Shown here one piece after another: positions 25,249-37,050 of a stretch of DNA of 64,000 bases. Position numbers and translations under genes: made by a program. The notes beneath the pieces are model-generated. The model was given only the letters and a program-made list of their open reading frames with translations, did not search any database and had not been told where the DNA came from. This DNA is from Lentisphaeraceae bacterium (GTDB lineage: Bacteria > Verrucomicrobiota > Kiritimatiellia > RFP12 > UBA1067): assembly GCA_004551905.1 (NCBI GenBank), contig SFPL01000092.1, positions 1 through 64,000 of the forward strand, in the 5' to 3' direction. Position 1 is the first letter of the stretch. Every line of letters starts with the position of its first letter.

Positions 25249-26214
25249 ATGCAGTTGAACGAAGATTTCATGGTGTTTTCCGGGACGGCCAACCTGCCGC
25301 TCGCGGAGAAGGTGGCCAACTACCTCGGGCGTCCGCTCGACAAGATTGACATCAAGCACTTCCCCGACGGCGAGACCTTCTGCCAGGTCGTCGACTCGGT
25401 GCGCGGGCGCGACGTGTTCGTGATCCAGTCCGGCTCGCCGGCGCCGAACGAGGCGTACATGGAGTTGTTCATCATCATGGACGCGCTGAAGCGCGGCTCC
25501 GCGGCGCGCATCACCGCGATCCTCCCGTACTACGGCTATGCCCGCCAGGACCGCAAGGACCAGCCGCGCGTCCCGATCACCGCGCGCCTCATCGCCAACC
25601 TCCTCCAGAAGGCCGGCGCCGACCGCGTAATCGCAATGGACCTGCACGCGAACCAGATCCAGGGCTTCTTCGACATCCCGCTCGACCACCTCAAGGCCGA
25701 GCCGGTGATCCTCAAGTACATCCGCGACCAGCACTGGGCGAGCCCCATCGTTGTCGCGCCCGACACGGGCGGGGCGAAGACGGCGTACGGCTACAGCCGC
25801 AAGCTCAAGTGCGGGCTCGCCATCGTCGCCAAGCAGCGCACCGGCGGCGACACGGTCGACGCGTTCTCGGTCGTCGGCGACGTGATGGGCCATGACGTCA
25901 TCATGATCGACGACATGACCGCGACCGGTGGCACACTCTCCGCCGCGGCGAAGATGTGCCGCGACAACGGCGCGAAGTCCGTGCACGCGTTCGTCTCGCA
26001 CTTTCCGCTCACCGAGAAGGGCGTGGAGCGGCTGATGAAGGAGGTGCAGCTCGACGAGCTCGTCGTCACAGACTCGATCCCGCTTAGGGCCGGCTTCGAC
26101 CAGTCGAAGCTGCCGTTCAAGCTGACGCAGCTTTCCGTCGCCCCGCTCATCGGCGAGGCGATCCGCCGGACCCACCTGAACGAGTCGATCAACGACCTCT
26201 TCAACCACGAATAG
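25249..26214 (+). CDS. prs: ribose-phosphate pyrophosphokinase
   Basis: The 321-residue protein shows FPDGETFCQV, LPYYGYARQDRKDQPR, the ATP/metal segment AMDLHANQIQGFFDIP and the PRPP loop MIDDMTATGGTL. It makes PRPP from ribose-5-phosphate and ATP. PRPP would feed purB and guaB in this window and also the phosphoribosyl transfer expected of the UbiA-type protein at 7610. It has its own promoter and is followed after 10 nt by an acyl-CoA ligase gene. Confidence 0.95.
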   Translation: MQLNEDFMVFSGTANLPLAEKVANYLGRPLDKIDIKHFPDGETFCQVVDSVRGRDVFVIQSGSPAPNEAYMELFIIMDALKRGSAARITAILPYYGYARQDRKDQPRVPITARLIANLLQKAGADRVIAMDLHANQIQGFFDIPLDHLKAEPVILKYIRDQHWASPIVVAPDTGGAKTAYGYSRKLKCGLAIVAKQRTGGDTVDAFSVVGDVMGHDVIMIDDMTATGGTLSAAAKMCRDNGAKSVHAFVSHFPLTEKGVERLMKEVQLDELVVTDSIPLRAGFDQSKLPFKLTQLSVAPLIGEAIRRTHLNESINDLFNHE

Positions 26215-26224
26215 GGCTTTTGCC

Positions 26225-27889
26225 ATGACGATCAGAGGACTGCTGGAGAAGAACGCTGCGGAGCGTCCCGAGAGGAACGCCCTTGTCTGGTGCGAGGACA
26301 AGGTGTGGTGCCGCCGCTCCTGGCGCGAGCACCTCGCGCGGGTGCGCGACATCGCCGAGGGCTACGGCACTCGCTTCAACCTGAAGCCGCGCGTGGAGAA
26401 CGCGGCGATCATCCTCGGCAACTCGCCGGTCTGGCTCGAGTCCTACCTCGCCCAGTCCGGCGCCGGCGTCTCCGTCGTCCCGCTCGACCCTAAGCTCCAC
26501 GACGCCGAGGTCGAGTACATCCTCGCCGACTCCGAGGCGGTCGTGGTGACGACCGACGTCCACCACCTCAAGATGATGATGGGCTTGGCGCCGCGGCTGC
26601 CGAAGCTTCGCGGCATCGTCTGCGTCGACGGCATCATCAACGAGGGCCAGTCGATCGGCAACGCGAAGGTGGTCGGCTTCGAGAAGCTGCGCATCTCCGG
26701 CGGCGGCGCGTGGTACGACGCCAACGTCGCGAAGGAGGAGGACGTCGCCTCCATCATCTACACCTCGGGCACCACCGGCAAGCCCAAGGGCGCGATGCTC
26801 ACCCACTCCAACTTCTACAGCGACATCGACGGCGCCTTCCGTACCTTCGGCGCCGACCTCGGCGAGAACGACGCGTTCCTCACCGTGCTGCCGCTCTTCC
26901 ACGCCTTCAGCTTCACCGCCAACTTCCTCGGGCCGATGTACATCGGCTGCGAGATGCAGTTCGTGGAGTCGCTCCGCACCGTCGGCCGCGACATGCAGCT
27001 TCTGAAGCCGTCCGTACTCTGCGCGGTGCCGCTTCTCTGCGAGAAGCTCTACGACAAGATTCAGGACGGCCTCAAGAGCTCCAAGGTCGCACGCGCGCTG
27101 CTCGCCATCGGTCTGCGCGGCCCGGTGATGCACATGGTGCTGAAGAAGCTCGGCGGTCGGCTCCGGTTCATGATTACCGGCGGCGCGCCGTGTCCGATCC
27201 ACGTGCTGGACTGCTTCCGGAAGCTGCACGTGAACTTCGTCGAGGGCTATGGCCTCACCGAATGCGCGCCGATCGTGTCCGTGACCGGCTCGAACTGCAC
27301 ACGGGTGGGGACGATTGGCAAGCCCTGCGCCGGCGTGGAGGTGCGTCTCGCGAACAAGAACGAGAACGGCGTGGGCGAGCTGCAGGTGAAGGGCCCGATC
27401 GTGATGAAGGGGTATTTCCACAACGAAAAGGCCACCAAGGAGGCGTTCGACGGCGAGTGGTTCGCCACCGGCGACCTTGCCTCGATCGATGACGACGGGC
27501 TCATCACCATCCGCGGCCGCAAGAAGGCGCTGATCGTCAACCGCGAGGGCAAGAACATCTATCCCGAGGAGGTCGAGAACGTCGTCGGCAAGGACCCGGC
27601 GGTGCAGGACATCGTCGTCGTCGGCTACACCCAGGGCGGCGACCCCGGCGAGAAGGTTGGGGCTATCGTCTATCCGAACGAGGAGTGGTTCAAGGCGCAG
27701 AACGGCGGCGTGCTGCCGGACTGGGCGGCGGTCGAGGAGACAACCCGCAAGCGGGCGCAGGAGAAGAGCGCCGAGCTTGCCGACTACAAGCGCATCCGCA
27801 AGGTGCAGGTCGTCAGGGAGCCTCTTATGCGCACCTCGATCGGCAAGGTGAAGCGTGTCGTATACAAGGGCGCACTCGACGAAAAGTAG
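26225..27889 (+). CDS. AMP-forming acyl-CoA ligase
   Basis: The 554-residue ANL-superfamily enzyme has the P-loop YTSGTTGKPKGAMLTHSN (about 178-195), VEGYGLTECAPIV and the hinge region FATGDLASIDDDGLITIRGR with the C-terminal lysine segment LMRTSIGKVKR. Such enzymes activate fatty acids as adenylates and then thioesters. Length and sequence are nearest long-chain acyl-CoA synthetases. It lies 10 nt after prs and overlaps the next gene. Confidence 0.88.
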   Translation: MTIRGLLEKNAAERPERNALVWCEDKVWCRRSWREHLARVRDIAEGYGTRFNLKPRVENAAIILGNSPVWLESYLAQSGAGVSVVPLDPKLHDAEVEYILADSEAVVVTTDVHHLKMMMGLAPRLPKLRGIVCVDGIINEGQSIGNAKVVGFEKLRISGGGAWYDANVAKEEDVASIIYTSGTTGKPKGAMLTHSNFYSDIDGAFRTFGADLGENDAFLTVLPLFHAFSFTANFLGPMYIGCEMQFVESLRTVGRDMQLLKPSVLCAVPLLCEKLYDKIQDGLKSSKVARALLAIGLRGPVMHMVLKKLGGRLRFMITGGAPCPIHVLDCFRKLHVNFVEGYGLTECAPIVSVTGSNCTRVGTIGKPCAGVEVRLANKNENGVGELQVKGPIVMKGYFHNEKATKEAFDGEWFATGDLASIDDDGLITIRGRKKALIVNREGKNIYPEEVENVVGKDPAVQDIVVVGYTQGGDPGEKVGAIVYPNEEWFKAQNGGVLPDWAAVEETTRKRAQEKSAELADYKRIRKVQVVREPLMRTSIGKVKRVVYKGALDEK

Positions 27890-28811
27890 GCTCTATCTCG
27901 TCTGGCTCGAGTGGCCGGAGAAGTGCTTCCGCGCTTCCGCCGCGGACATGCGGACGCTGGGGCGGCTCGTCCCGCGCGGGAGTCGCGTCGTCCGCGTCCG
28001 TTCCGAGCGCGCGTTCCTGAGGGAGCTGCCGCGCGCGACGCACGCGATCGTCTGGAGCTTCCGCCGCGAGTGGTTTGACGTCGCGAAGCGACTTGAGCTC
28101 CTCGCCACCCCGGCCGCCGGACGCGAACTGCTGCCCGAGACCGGACCGGAGGGCGTGAAGATCCACTTCGGCGGCTTTCACGGGCCGATCATGGCCGAGT
28201 CGGTGGCGGCGTTTGCGCTCGGCTGGGCGCGCGGCTTCTTTCGTCCTGAGCTCAGGTCGTCAGCCTGGCCGCGGAGCGAGCTGAGCGAAGTTGTAGGCGA
28301 GCTTGCCGGCACCCGGGCGGTGATCCTCGGCTACGGACGGGTGGGCCGCGCGATCGGCGATAAGCTTGCGGCGCTCGGAGTGGAGGTCTCCGGCTTCACC
28401 CGTCATGGGCTCTTCGCCGGCGGACGGCGCCTTCCGGCCCGGCGGTTAACCGATTTTCTCGCCAACGCGGACTGGCTGGTGATGGCGCTTCCCTCGACTA
28501 CTGGCACGGACAACTTCCTCTCCGCGAAGCTCATCGCAAAACTGCCGCGTCGCGCGGTGGTGATCAACGTCGGGCGCGGCAATTCGGTCGACGAGCGCGC
28601 TCTCGCCGCCGCGCTCAGGTCGGGACGCATCGCGGGCGCGTACCTCGACGTGCGCAAGCACGAGCCCACCGCGGCGGAGCTGGAGTCGCCCGGATACATG
28701 CGCGAGCTTGCGGACGCCCCCAACTGTTTCGTCATGCCGCACGCCTCGGCGTTTTCGCCGCGCTACCTCGAGCGCTGCTTCAGGGAATTGAAGGATGAAG
28801 GGCTCGTTTGA
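27855..28811 (+). CDS. D-isomer-specific 2-hydroxyacid dehydrogenase family protein
   Basis: The 318-residue protein has the NAD-binding loop LGYGRVGRAIG (about 154-164), the catalytic-arginine region VINVGRGNSVDERAL, and His in VMPHASAFS. The N-terminal substrate domain is divergent, with a WFDVAKRLELLATPAAGRE segment. The exact hydroxyacid is unknown. The GTG at 27855 overlaps the ligase gene by 35 nt; no better start is available before Met32. It overlaps tsaE by 17 nt. Confidence 0.8.
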   Translation: MSYTRAHSTKSRLYLVWLEWPEKCFRASAADMRTLGRLVPRGSRVVRVRSERAFLRELPRATHAIVWSFRREWFDVAKRLELLATPAAGRELLPETGPEGVKIHFGGFHGPIMAESVAAFALGWARGFFRPELRSSAWPRSELSEVVGELAGTRAVILGYGRVGRAIGDKLAALGVEVSGFTRHGLFAGGRRLPARRLTDFLANADWLVMALPSTTGTDNFLSAKLIAKLPRRAVVINVGRGNSVDERALAAALRSGRIAGAYLDVRKHEPTAAELESPGYMRELADAPNCFVMPHASAFSPRYLERCFRELKDEGLV

Positions 28812-29217
28812 GGTTGGCTCGGTGGAGGAGACCTGGGAGGTCGCGCGGCGGCTTGCCGCCGAGCTTGGGCCAGGCGACGTCGTCTGTCTCGAGGGCGATC
28901 TCGGCGCGGGCAAGACCACCTTCGTGCAGGGCTTGGCTGCGGCGATGGGCGTGGGCGGCAGGGTGATCTCGCCTACGTTCTGCCTCGTCTCCGAGCACCG
29001 CGGCGGCGGGCGGCTGCTCGTCCACATGGACCTCTATCGCCTGCGCGGCGAGGAGGACGTCCTATCCGTCGGCTGGGAGGACTACCTTTCCGAGGGCGCG
29101 GTAATCGCCGTCGAGTGGCCCGACCGCGCCGGCTCGCTCATTCCCGCCAACGCGCGCCACGTCCGCATCTCCGCGCCGTCCGGCGCCGGCGAGCGCCGCA
29201 CGATCGAAATTGCGTAG
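28795..29217 (+). CDS. tsaE: tRNA threonylcarbamoyladenosine biosynthesis ATPase
   Basis: The 140-residue protein has the Walker A motif EGDLGAGKTTFVQGL, then the TsaE-specific SPTFCLV and the Walker B-like HMDLYRL, with WEDYL and VEWPDR toward the end. TsaE works with TsaB and TsaD to make t6A37 in tRNAs; those genes are not here. It overlaps the dehydrogenase gene and is the last gene before tRNA-Cys. Confidence 0.93.
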   Translation: MKGSFEVGSVEETWEVARRLAAELGPGDVVCLEGDLGAGKTTFVQGLAAAMGVGGRVISPTFCLVSEHRGGGRLLVHMDLYRLRGEEDVLSVGWEDYLSEGAVIAVEWPDRAGSLIPANARHVRISAPSGAGERRTIEIA

Positions 29218-29226
29218 CTGTCGCAG

Positions 29227-29256
29227 TTGACTATCTCAAGCTCAATATGCTATACT
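29227..29256 (+). promoter_or_regulatory. promoter of tRNA-Cys
   Basis: TTGACT (29227-29232) and TATACT (29251-29256) are 18 bp apart, with ATATGC before the -10 as in the gatA promoter. Transcription would begin near 29263, 12 nt before the tRNA. Confidence 0.75.
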
Positions 29257-29274
29257 ACGCACTGTCTTAACCAA

Positions 29275-29348
29275 GGTGGGATGGCCGAGCGGTTAGGCGG
29301 CGGACTGCAAATCCGCTTACAGCGGTTCAACTCCGCTTTCCACCTCCA
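29275..29348 (+). tRNA. tRNA-Cys (GCA)
   Basis: A complete cloverleaf can be drawn. The acceptor GGTGGGA pairs with TTCCACC, the D stem is GCC/GGC, the anticodon stem GCGGA/TCCGC encloses CTGCAAA with anticodon GCA, and the T arm is AGCGG-TTCAACT-CCGCT. The CCA end is encoded (29346-29348). Confidence 0.95.
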
Positions 29349-29351
29349 GAG

Positions 29352-29380
29352 GAGCCGGGCGACCGGCTCTGATGTTTTTT
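29352..29380 (+). terminator. rho-independent terminator after tRNA-Cys
   Basis: GAGCCGG (29352-29358) pairs with CCGGCTC (29363-29369) around a GCGA tetraloop and is followed by TGATGTTTTTT. Confidence 0.85.
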
Positions 29381-29395
29381 ACGCGCCATGGCGTA

Positions 29396-29425
29396 TTGCG
29401 CTCAGTGGGCAGATTTTGGTATAAT
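29396..29425 (+). promoter_or_regulatory. promoter of the DUF1080 lipoprotein gene (leaderless)
   Basis: TTGCGC (29396-29401), an 18-bp spacer and TATAAT (29420-29425) with TGG before it. The ATG at 29432 follows after six bases. Confidence 0.75.
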
Positions 29426-29431
29426 TCTCTC

Positions 29432-30433
29432 ATGAAAACAAAAACTCTCTTGATTGCTGCGGCGGCGCTTGCGCTCGCCGGTTGTGTTTGCAACGGTCCC
29501 AAGTGCGGCAAGGGCGCTTGTGACGTCAATCCCTGCGACCCTGTCGTTGGCAACTGGTCGCTCGACCTCGGCTACGACTTCATGCCGGCCGGCAGCATGA
29601 TCGCCACCCGCGACGCCGACGGCGCCGCCCAGGCGCTGGTGCTCTGGCGCTGGGCGTCGCCCATCAAGATGGAGAATGTCAAGTTCTGCGGCAGCCGTTT
29701 TTCGTTTGACCATCCCTGGGGCTACAGGATCGAGGGCTTTGTGCAGGGCTGCTGCCTGACGGCTACGGCGATCAGGAAGAACGGCCTGGGCGAAACCGCG
29801 ATCACCGGCCGGCGCAATCCGCCGATCTGCCCCAACGCCAGAACCAAGGACGCCAAGTTCGGCGAGCCGATCGACCTCCTGAAGGACGGCCTCGGCGGCT
29901 GGGAGACGATGGGCACCAACGGCAAGAACGGCTGGATCGTCTCCGAGGAGAAGGGCGAGAAGGTGCTCTCCAACAAGCTCGGCCTCAACAAGGACGGCAA
30001 GTGGGCAGGCGGCGGTCTCAACCTGAAGACGAAGCGCTCCGACTTCTACGACTTCAACCTCGAGTACGACGTGCGCGTGCCCGCCGGGTCCAACTCCGGC
30101 GTCTACCTGCGCGGCCGCTACGAGATTCAGGTGCTGGACAGCTACGGCAAGCCGGTCGACTGCCATAACATGGCCGCCTACTACGGCCGCGTCACCCCGA
30201 GCGTCGCCGCCGAGAAGAAGCCCGGCGAGTGGCAGCACGTGTCGGTCACGCTCTACAAGCGCCACCTGACCGTCGTCCTCAACGGCACCACGATCATCGA
30301 CAATGCCCCCGTGGTCGGCGTGACCGGCGGTGCGATCGACGCGAACGAGTTCAAGCCCGGCCCAATCTACCTGCAGGGCGACCACTCCGACGCGGACTTC
30401 AAGAACATGGTGCTGCGTCCCGCAGTAAACTGA
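29432..30433 (+). CDS. DUF1080 (3-keto-disaccharide hydrolase-like) lipoprotein
   Basis: The 333-residue protein has a lipoprotein signal (LALAGC, Cys18) followed by a cysteine-rich stretch. A first domain (about 30-150) begins VVGNWSLDL. The second domain (about 155-333) matches DUF1080: LGGWETMG, then YDFNLEYDVRVP, NSGVYLRGRYEIQVLDS, GEWQHVSVTLY and the final YLQGDHSDADFKNM. DUF1080 domains are beta-jelly-rolls found in sugar-active proteins of PVC bacteria. It would sit in a membrane facing the periplasm or outside. The message is predicted to be leaderless. Confidence 0.82.
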   Translation: MKTKTLLIAAAALALAGCVCNGPKCGKGACDVNPCDPVVGNWSLDLGYDFMPAGSMIATRDADGAAQALVLWRWASPIKMENVKFCGSRFSFDHPWGYRIEGFVQGCCLTATAIRKNGLGETAITGRRNPPICPNARTKDAKFGEPIDLLKDGLGGWETMGTNGKNGWIVSEEKGEKVLSNKLGLNKDGKWAGGGLNLKTKRSDFYDFNLEYDVRVPAGSNSGVYLRGRYEIQVLDSYGKPVDCHNMAAYYGRVTPSVAAEKKPGEWQHVSVTLYKRHLTVVLNGTTIIDNAPVVGVTGGAIDANEFKPGPIYLQGDHSDADFKNMVLRPAVN

Positions 30434-30444
30434 GCAAAACTTTC

Positions 30445-31287
30445 ATGATGCCGCCCGCGATACAGCCGGCCTTTCCGCCCCGCCCCGTCGACGCGAACAA
30501 GCGCTCGGTGGGGGTGGTGACGGTCGTCGGCGGCTCGGCGCGCTTCAACCACGCGCCGGTCATCGCCGCGCTCGGCGCCCGCGCCGCCGGCGCCGGGCTC
30601 GTGCAGCTGGTGGTGCCCGACGCCGCGCGCATCGCCGCCGGGGCGCTGGTACCGGAGGCGGTGTTCACCAAGCTTACTGCGACCTGCGTGCCGCCCAAGG
30701 CGGACGTGGAGGTGGTCGGCATGGGGCTCGGGGTGACCTCGAACTCCGAGGCCATCGTCTCGCGCCTCCTCTCCGGCGCCGGCGGCCGGTTCGTCATCGA
30801 CGCGGACGCGCTCACCGTGCTCTCCGGCTGGTACGGGCGCACCGACGGCTACGATCCGGCGAGCGGACAGGAGCTGGTGCTCACGCCTCACGAGGGCGAG
30901 GCGGAGCGTCTCCTCGGCTGGCCGCGCGGAAAAGTGGCGGCGGACCGCGCGCTCGCGGCGCGCGAGATCGCGCTCCGCTACGGCGCCACCGTCGTCCTCA
31001 AGGGGCCGCGCACGCTCGTCGTCTCCGCCGACGCCAAGCGGGTGTTCGAGAACCCTGCCGGCAATCCGTACATGGCGGTCGGCGGCATGGGCGACCTCCT
31101 GGCCGGCGTCATCGGCGCGCGCTGGGCGTATCTTAAGGGCGACCCGTTCATTGCCGTCGCCTCGGCGGTCTGGCTCCATTCCGCCGCTTCGGACGCGCTC
31201 GTCGCCGCCGCGCGCGACCCGTCGATCGTCAACACTGCGGCGGAAATAGGTTCGATGCGGGTTCGCATCGAGACGAAAGGAGAATAG
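30445..31287 (+). CDS. nnrD: ADP/ATP-dependent NAD(P)H-hydrate dehydratase
   Basis: The 280-residue ribokinase-like protein has VVTVVGGSARFNHAP, DADALTVLSG, LTPHEGEAERLLG, VVLKGPRTLV and the signature GNPYMAVGGMGDLLAGVIG. It repairs hydrated NAD(P)H using a nucleotide. It is the C-terminal (NnrD) half only; the epimerase domain often fused to it is absent. The start at 30445 (or 30448) has no clear Shine-Dalgarno; it lies 11 nt after the lipoprotein gene. Confidence 0.88.
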   Translation: MMPPAIQPAFPPRPVDANKRSVGVVTVVGGSARFNHAPVIAALGARAAGAGLVQLVVPDAARIAAGALVPEAVFTKLTATCVPPKADVEVVGMGLGVTSNSEAIVSRLLSGAGGRFVIDADALTVLSGWYGRTDGYDPASGQELVLTPHEGEAERLLGWPRGKVAADRALAAREIALRYGATVVLKGPRTLVVSADAKRVFENPAGNPYMAVGGMGDLLAGVIGARWAYLKGDPFIAVASAVWLHSAASDALVAAARDPSIVNTAAEIGSMRVRIETKGE

Positions 31288-31289
31288 GC

Positions 31290-32819
31290 ATGAAGAAGAG
31301 TTTTCAGTTGGCGGCGGTTGCGTTCGCCGCGTTCCCGGTGCTGGCGGCGGAACCGATGGCCACCGCGCGGATAGTTGTGGACATGGCGAAGGAGCTGCGG
31401 GCGGTCAAGCCGATGAACGCCGTCAACAACGGCCCGGCGGTGAAGAAGCCGGGTGGCGACCAGAAGGTAGGCAACTTCGAGTCCTACAAGTCCGCGCGCA
31501 TACCCTTCGCGCGCCTCCATGATTCCATCAACTGCTGCCCCGGCGGTGCACATGCGGTGGACGTCAGCGCCGTGTTCCCGGATTTCGACGCCGACGAAAC
31601 GCTGCCCGAAAGCTACGATTTCGTGGCCACCGACCACTACCTCGACACGATCGCGCGTTCGGGCACGAAGATTTTCTATCGTCTCGGCCAGACTATCGAG
31701 CACGGTCCGAAGAAGTACGGCGCGCTGCCGCCGAAGGACTATGCGAAGTGGGCGAGGGTCTGCGAGCACATCGTCCGCCACTACAACGAGGGCTGGGGCT
31801 GGGGCGTCGACCGCGCGCGCACCACCCAGAACATCGTCTTCTCCAACCAGTTCAACATTGTCTACTGGGAGATCTGGAACGAGCCCGACCTCGACCCCTA
31901 CGAGGATATCGAGAAGAACGTGAACCCGCGCTGCTGGGGCGGCACGGTCACCGAATTCTTCAAGCTGTACGAGACGGCCGCGAAGCACCTGAAGGCGAAG
32001 TTCCCCGAGCTCAAGATTGGCGGGCCGGCGATCTGCGGCCGCATCGACTGGGGGCGTCGCTTCATCGCCTGGTGCCGTGACACCAAGTCTCCGCTCGACT
32101 TCTTCAGCTGGCACGGCTACACCGTCGAGCCAAAGTTTCTGGCGCAGTCGGCGATCGCATGGCGGCGCGCGCTCGACGAGGCCGGCTTCAAGACGACCGA
32201 GTCGATCCTCAACGAGTGGAACTACGTGAAGGGCTGGAGCGACGACTGGCCGTATTCGCTCGACGTGGAGTCCGGCCGCGGCAACCAGAAGGCCGCAGCC
32301 TTCATCGCAGCGACGATGATCGACTGCCAGAACGTCCCGCTCGACCTGCTGATGTTCTACGACGCGAAGGTGTCGAGTGGCATGAACTGCCTTTTCGAGA
32401 AGTCCACGCTGCTGCCGATGAAGGGGTACTATCCGTTCTACGCCTGGGCGCGCGTCGCCGACTACGGCACCGAGGTGCAGTGCGATGTCCACGAAGGCCG
32501 CGGCGCCAAAACCGACGCCGCCACTGGCGTCGTCTACCCCGACCTCAAGGCCAAGGTGAACAACGGGGCTTTCCGCGCAATCGCGGCGAAGGGTGCGAAC
32601 GGCCACGGCTGTGTGTTTATCGCGCGCTATTCCGATGACAACAACGTGACCGACACCGCCGAGGTGACGGTGTCGGTGCCGGGCGTCGACCTCGCCGGTG
32701 CGAAGGCGCACCTCACCGACCTGGTGCGCACTTACACCGAAGTTCCGCTTCTCTCCGCCCCTGGCGGTGCCGGGCTGCTTTTCATGATGCCAAATTCGTT
32801 TGCGCTGATCGAGTTCTAG
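31290..32819 (+). CDS. exported GH39-like glycoside hydrolase
   Basis: The 509-residue protein has a signal peptide (VLA-AEP) and a TIM-barrel resembling GH39 beta-xylosidases. IPFARLHDSI near the N-terminus, the acid/base VYWEIWNEPDLDP (about 191-203), the HGY in the substrate loop and the likely nucleophile in SILNEWNYVKGW (about 307) are all present. The last 100 residues form a beta domain. It would act on xylan-like or related glycans outside the cytoplasm. It lies 2 nt after nnrD. The fit to GH39 is by motif and could be a neighbouring clan A family. Confidence 0.8.
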   Translation: MKKSFQLAAVAFAAFPVLAAEPMATARIVVDMAKELRAVKPMNAVNNGPAVKKPGGDQKVGNFESYKSARIPFARLHDSINCCPGGAHAVDVSAVFPDFDADETLPESYDFVATDHYLDTIARSGTKIFYRLGQTIEHGPKKYGALPPKDYAKWARVCEHIVRHYNEGWGWGVDRARTTQNIVFSNQFNIVYWEIWNEPDLDPYEDIEKNVNPRCWGGTVTEFFKLYETAAKHLKAKFPELKIGGPAICGRIDWGRRFIAWCRDTKSPLDFFSWHGYTVEPKFLAQSAIAWRRALDEAGFKTTESILNEWNYVKGWSDDWPYSLDVESGRGNQKAAAFIAATMIDCQNVPLDLLMFYDAKVSSGMNCLFEKSTLLPMKGYYPFYAWARVADYGTEVQCDVHEGRGAKTDAATGVVYPDLKAKVNNGAFRAIAAKGANGHGCVFIARYSDDNNVTDTAEVTVSVPGVDLAGAKAHLTDLVRTYTEVPLLSAPGGAGLLFMMPNSFALIEF

Positions 32820-32850
32820 TCCAGCTTAAACATCACGGGAGACCGATTAG

Positions 32851-35666
<2,816 letters not shown>

Positions 35667-35677
35667 GGGACTGGCCG

Positions 35678-36565
35678 ATGCGCCGGCTCGACCTCGTCGT
35701 TCTGGAACGGCATCCCGACTTCTCGCGTTCGCGGGTGGAGGGGCTGGTCAAGGCCGGCTTCGTCACCGTCAACGGCGCGGTCGCGTCGAAAGCCGGGATG
35801 AAGGTCGCCGACTCTGACGAAATCGTGGTCGAGATTCCGCCGCCGGTGCCAGCGGTGCCGGAGCCGGAGGACATACCGCTCGCGATCGTCTACGAGGACG
35901 ACGACCTCGTCGTCGTCGACAAGCCGCCGGGGATGGTGGTGCATCCGGCGCCGGGGCACTTCACGGGAACGCTAGTCAATGCGCTCCTTCACCACTGCCC
36001 GTCGCTCTCCGGCATCGGCGGTGTGGCGCGTCCTGGAATCGTCCACCGCCTTGACCAGGACACGTCGGGGCTGATCGTGGTTGCGAAGACCCAGCGCGCC
36101 ATGGATGCGCTCGCCCGTGCCTTTGCGAGCCACGACAAGGTGGAGAAGACGTATCTCGCCGTCTGCCACGGCCGTCCGCGCCTCGACTCCGGGCGCATTG
36201 AGAGCATGATCGGGCGCCATCCCGTCGATCGCAAGCGGATGGCGGTGGTCGAGAAGGGCGGGAAGCTCGCGGTCACCAACTGGCGGGTGGCGAAGTTCAT
36301 GCCGGAGACGAACATCTCGCTCGTTGAGTGCCGCATCGAGACGGGCCGCACCCACCAGATCCGGGTGCACATGGCCTCGCTCGGATGCCCCGTGATCGGC
36401 GACTCCGTCTACGGTCGCCGCGCGCTCGACAAGCGGCTCGGCCCCGTCCCGGCGCGGCAGATGCTCCACGCCTGGCGGCTTTCGCTGTCCCATCCCGCCG
36501 ACGGACGCCGCATGGACTTCGAGTCGCCGCTCCCAGTCGACATGCTCGCATATCTGCCTGGCTGA
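35678..36565 (+). CDS. rluD: RluD-family 23S rRNA pseudouridine synthase
   Basis: The 295-residue protein has an N-terminal S4 domain (LDLVVLERHPDFSRSRVEGLVKAG is its span; key residues Arg and Lys) and the RluA/RluD catalytic motif HRLDQDTSGLIVVAKT at about 125-140 with the nucleophilic Asp. ETGRTHQIRVHMASLG is the second conserved block. It isomerises uridines of 23S rRNA (positions 1911/1915/1917 in the RluD case). It lies 11 nt after purB. Confidence 0.9.
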   Translation: MRRLDLVVLERHPDFSRSRVEGLVKAGFVTVNGAVASKAGMKVADSDEIVVEIPPPVPAVPEPEDIPLAIVYEDDDLVVVDKPPGMVVHPAPGHFTGTLVNALLHHCPSLSGIGGVARPGIVHRLDQDTSGLIVVAKTQRAMDALARAFASHDKVEKTYLAVCHGRPRLDSGRIESMIGRHPVDRKRMAVVEKGGKLAVTNWRVAKFMPETNISLVECRIETGRTHQIRVHMASLGCPVIGDSVYGRRALDKRLGPVPARQMLHAWRLSLSHPADGRRMDFESPLPVDMLAYLPG

Positions 36566-36568
36566 CGG

Positions 36569-36597
36569 TTGCACGGGTAGCCGGGATATGCTATAAT
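36569..36597 (+). promoter_or_regulatory. promoter of the YcfL/LpoB/CsgG-like operon
   Basis: TTGCAC (36569-36574), 17-bp spacer and TATAAT (36592-36597) with ATATGC before it. This one drives a leader of about 50 nt with AAAGGAGG before the ATG at 36654. Confidence 0.8.
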
Positions 36598-36610
36598 ACC
36601 TTTCCACAAG

Positions 36611-36630
36611 GCCAGTGCAATGTGCCTGGC
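36611..36630 (+). promoter_or_regulatory. hairpin in the 5' leader
   Basis: GCCAG (36611-36615) pairs with CTGGC (36626-36630), and inside it GCA pairs with TGC around ATG, with one unpaired T. It lies within the leader 14 nt before the Shine-Dalgarno region. Confidence 0.4.
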
Positions 36631-36653
36631 GAAAATCCATCAAAGGAGGCTGA

Positions 36654-37034
36654 ATGAAGTCAGTGATAATGTGCGGCGCTGTTCTCGGGGCGCTGCTGTT
36701 CGCCGGATGCAAGGCTACCAACGTTCCGCCGCCTGATCGTCGCGTGACAATCGCGCCGGATCTAGGCACCAGCATCTACGTGACCGACGTCCGTTGCGTG
36801 AAGGGCTCTTCCGACTGCTACACCTTCCAGGCGAACGTGGTGAACAACACCTCGTCCCAGCGCGCGGTGGAGTGGAAGGTAGTCTGGCTCGACGCCGACG
36901 GCATGGAGATTGACTCGACCGTCTCTTCCTGGGCGGCGCGCATGATCCAGCCCTACGAAGTCTGCGCCCTGAAAGGGACGGCGCCGACCAAGGCGGCCGT
37001 CGACATGATGTTCTACGTCCGCAAGGCGAAGTAA
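36654..37034 (+). CDS. YcfL-like (DUF1425) lipoprotein
   Basis: The 126-residue protein has a lipobox LLFAGC (Cys19). The mature part shows the DUF1425/YcfL pattern of a small beta-sandwich: IYVTDVRC, FQANVVNNTSSQRAVEWKVVWLDADG, then a C-terminal APTKAAVDMMFYVR. In enterobacteria ycfL sits directly before lpoB; the same pair occurs here with one gene between. It likely resides in the outer membrane. Confidence 0.82.
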   Translation: MKSVIMCGAVLGALLFAGCKATNVPPPDRRVTIAPDLGTSIYVTDVRCVKGSSDCYTFQANVVNNTSSQRAVEWKVVWLDADGMEIDSTVSSWAARMIQPYEVCALKGTAPTKAAVDMMFYVRKAK

Positions 37035-37050
37035 CCGAAAGGATCCGAGA

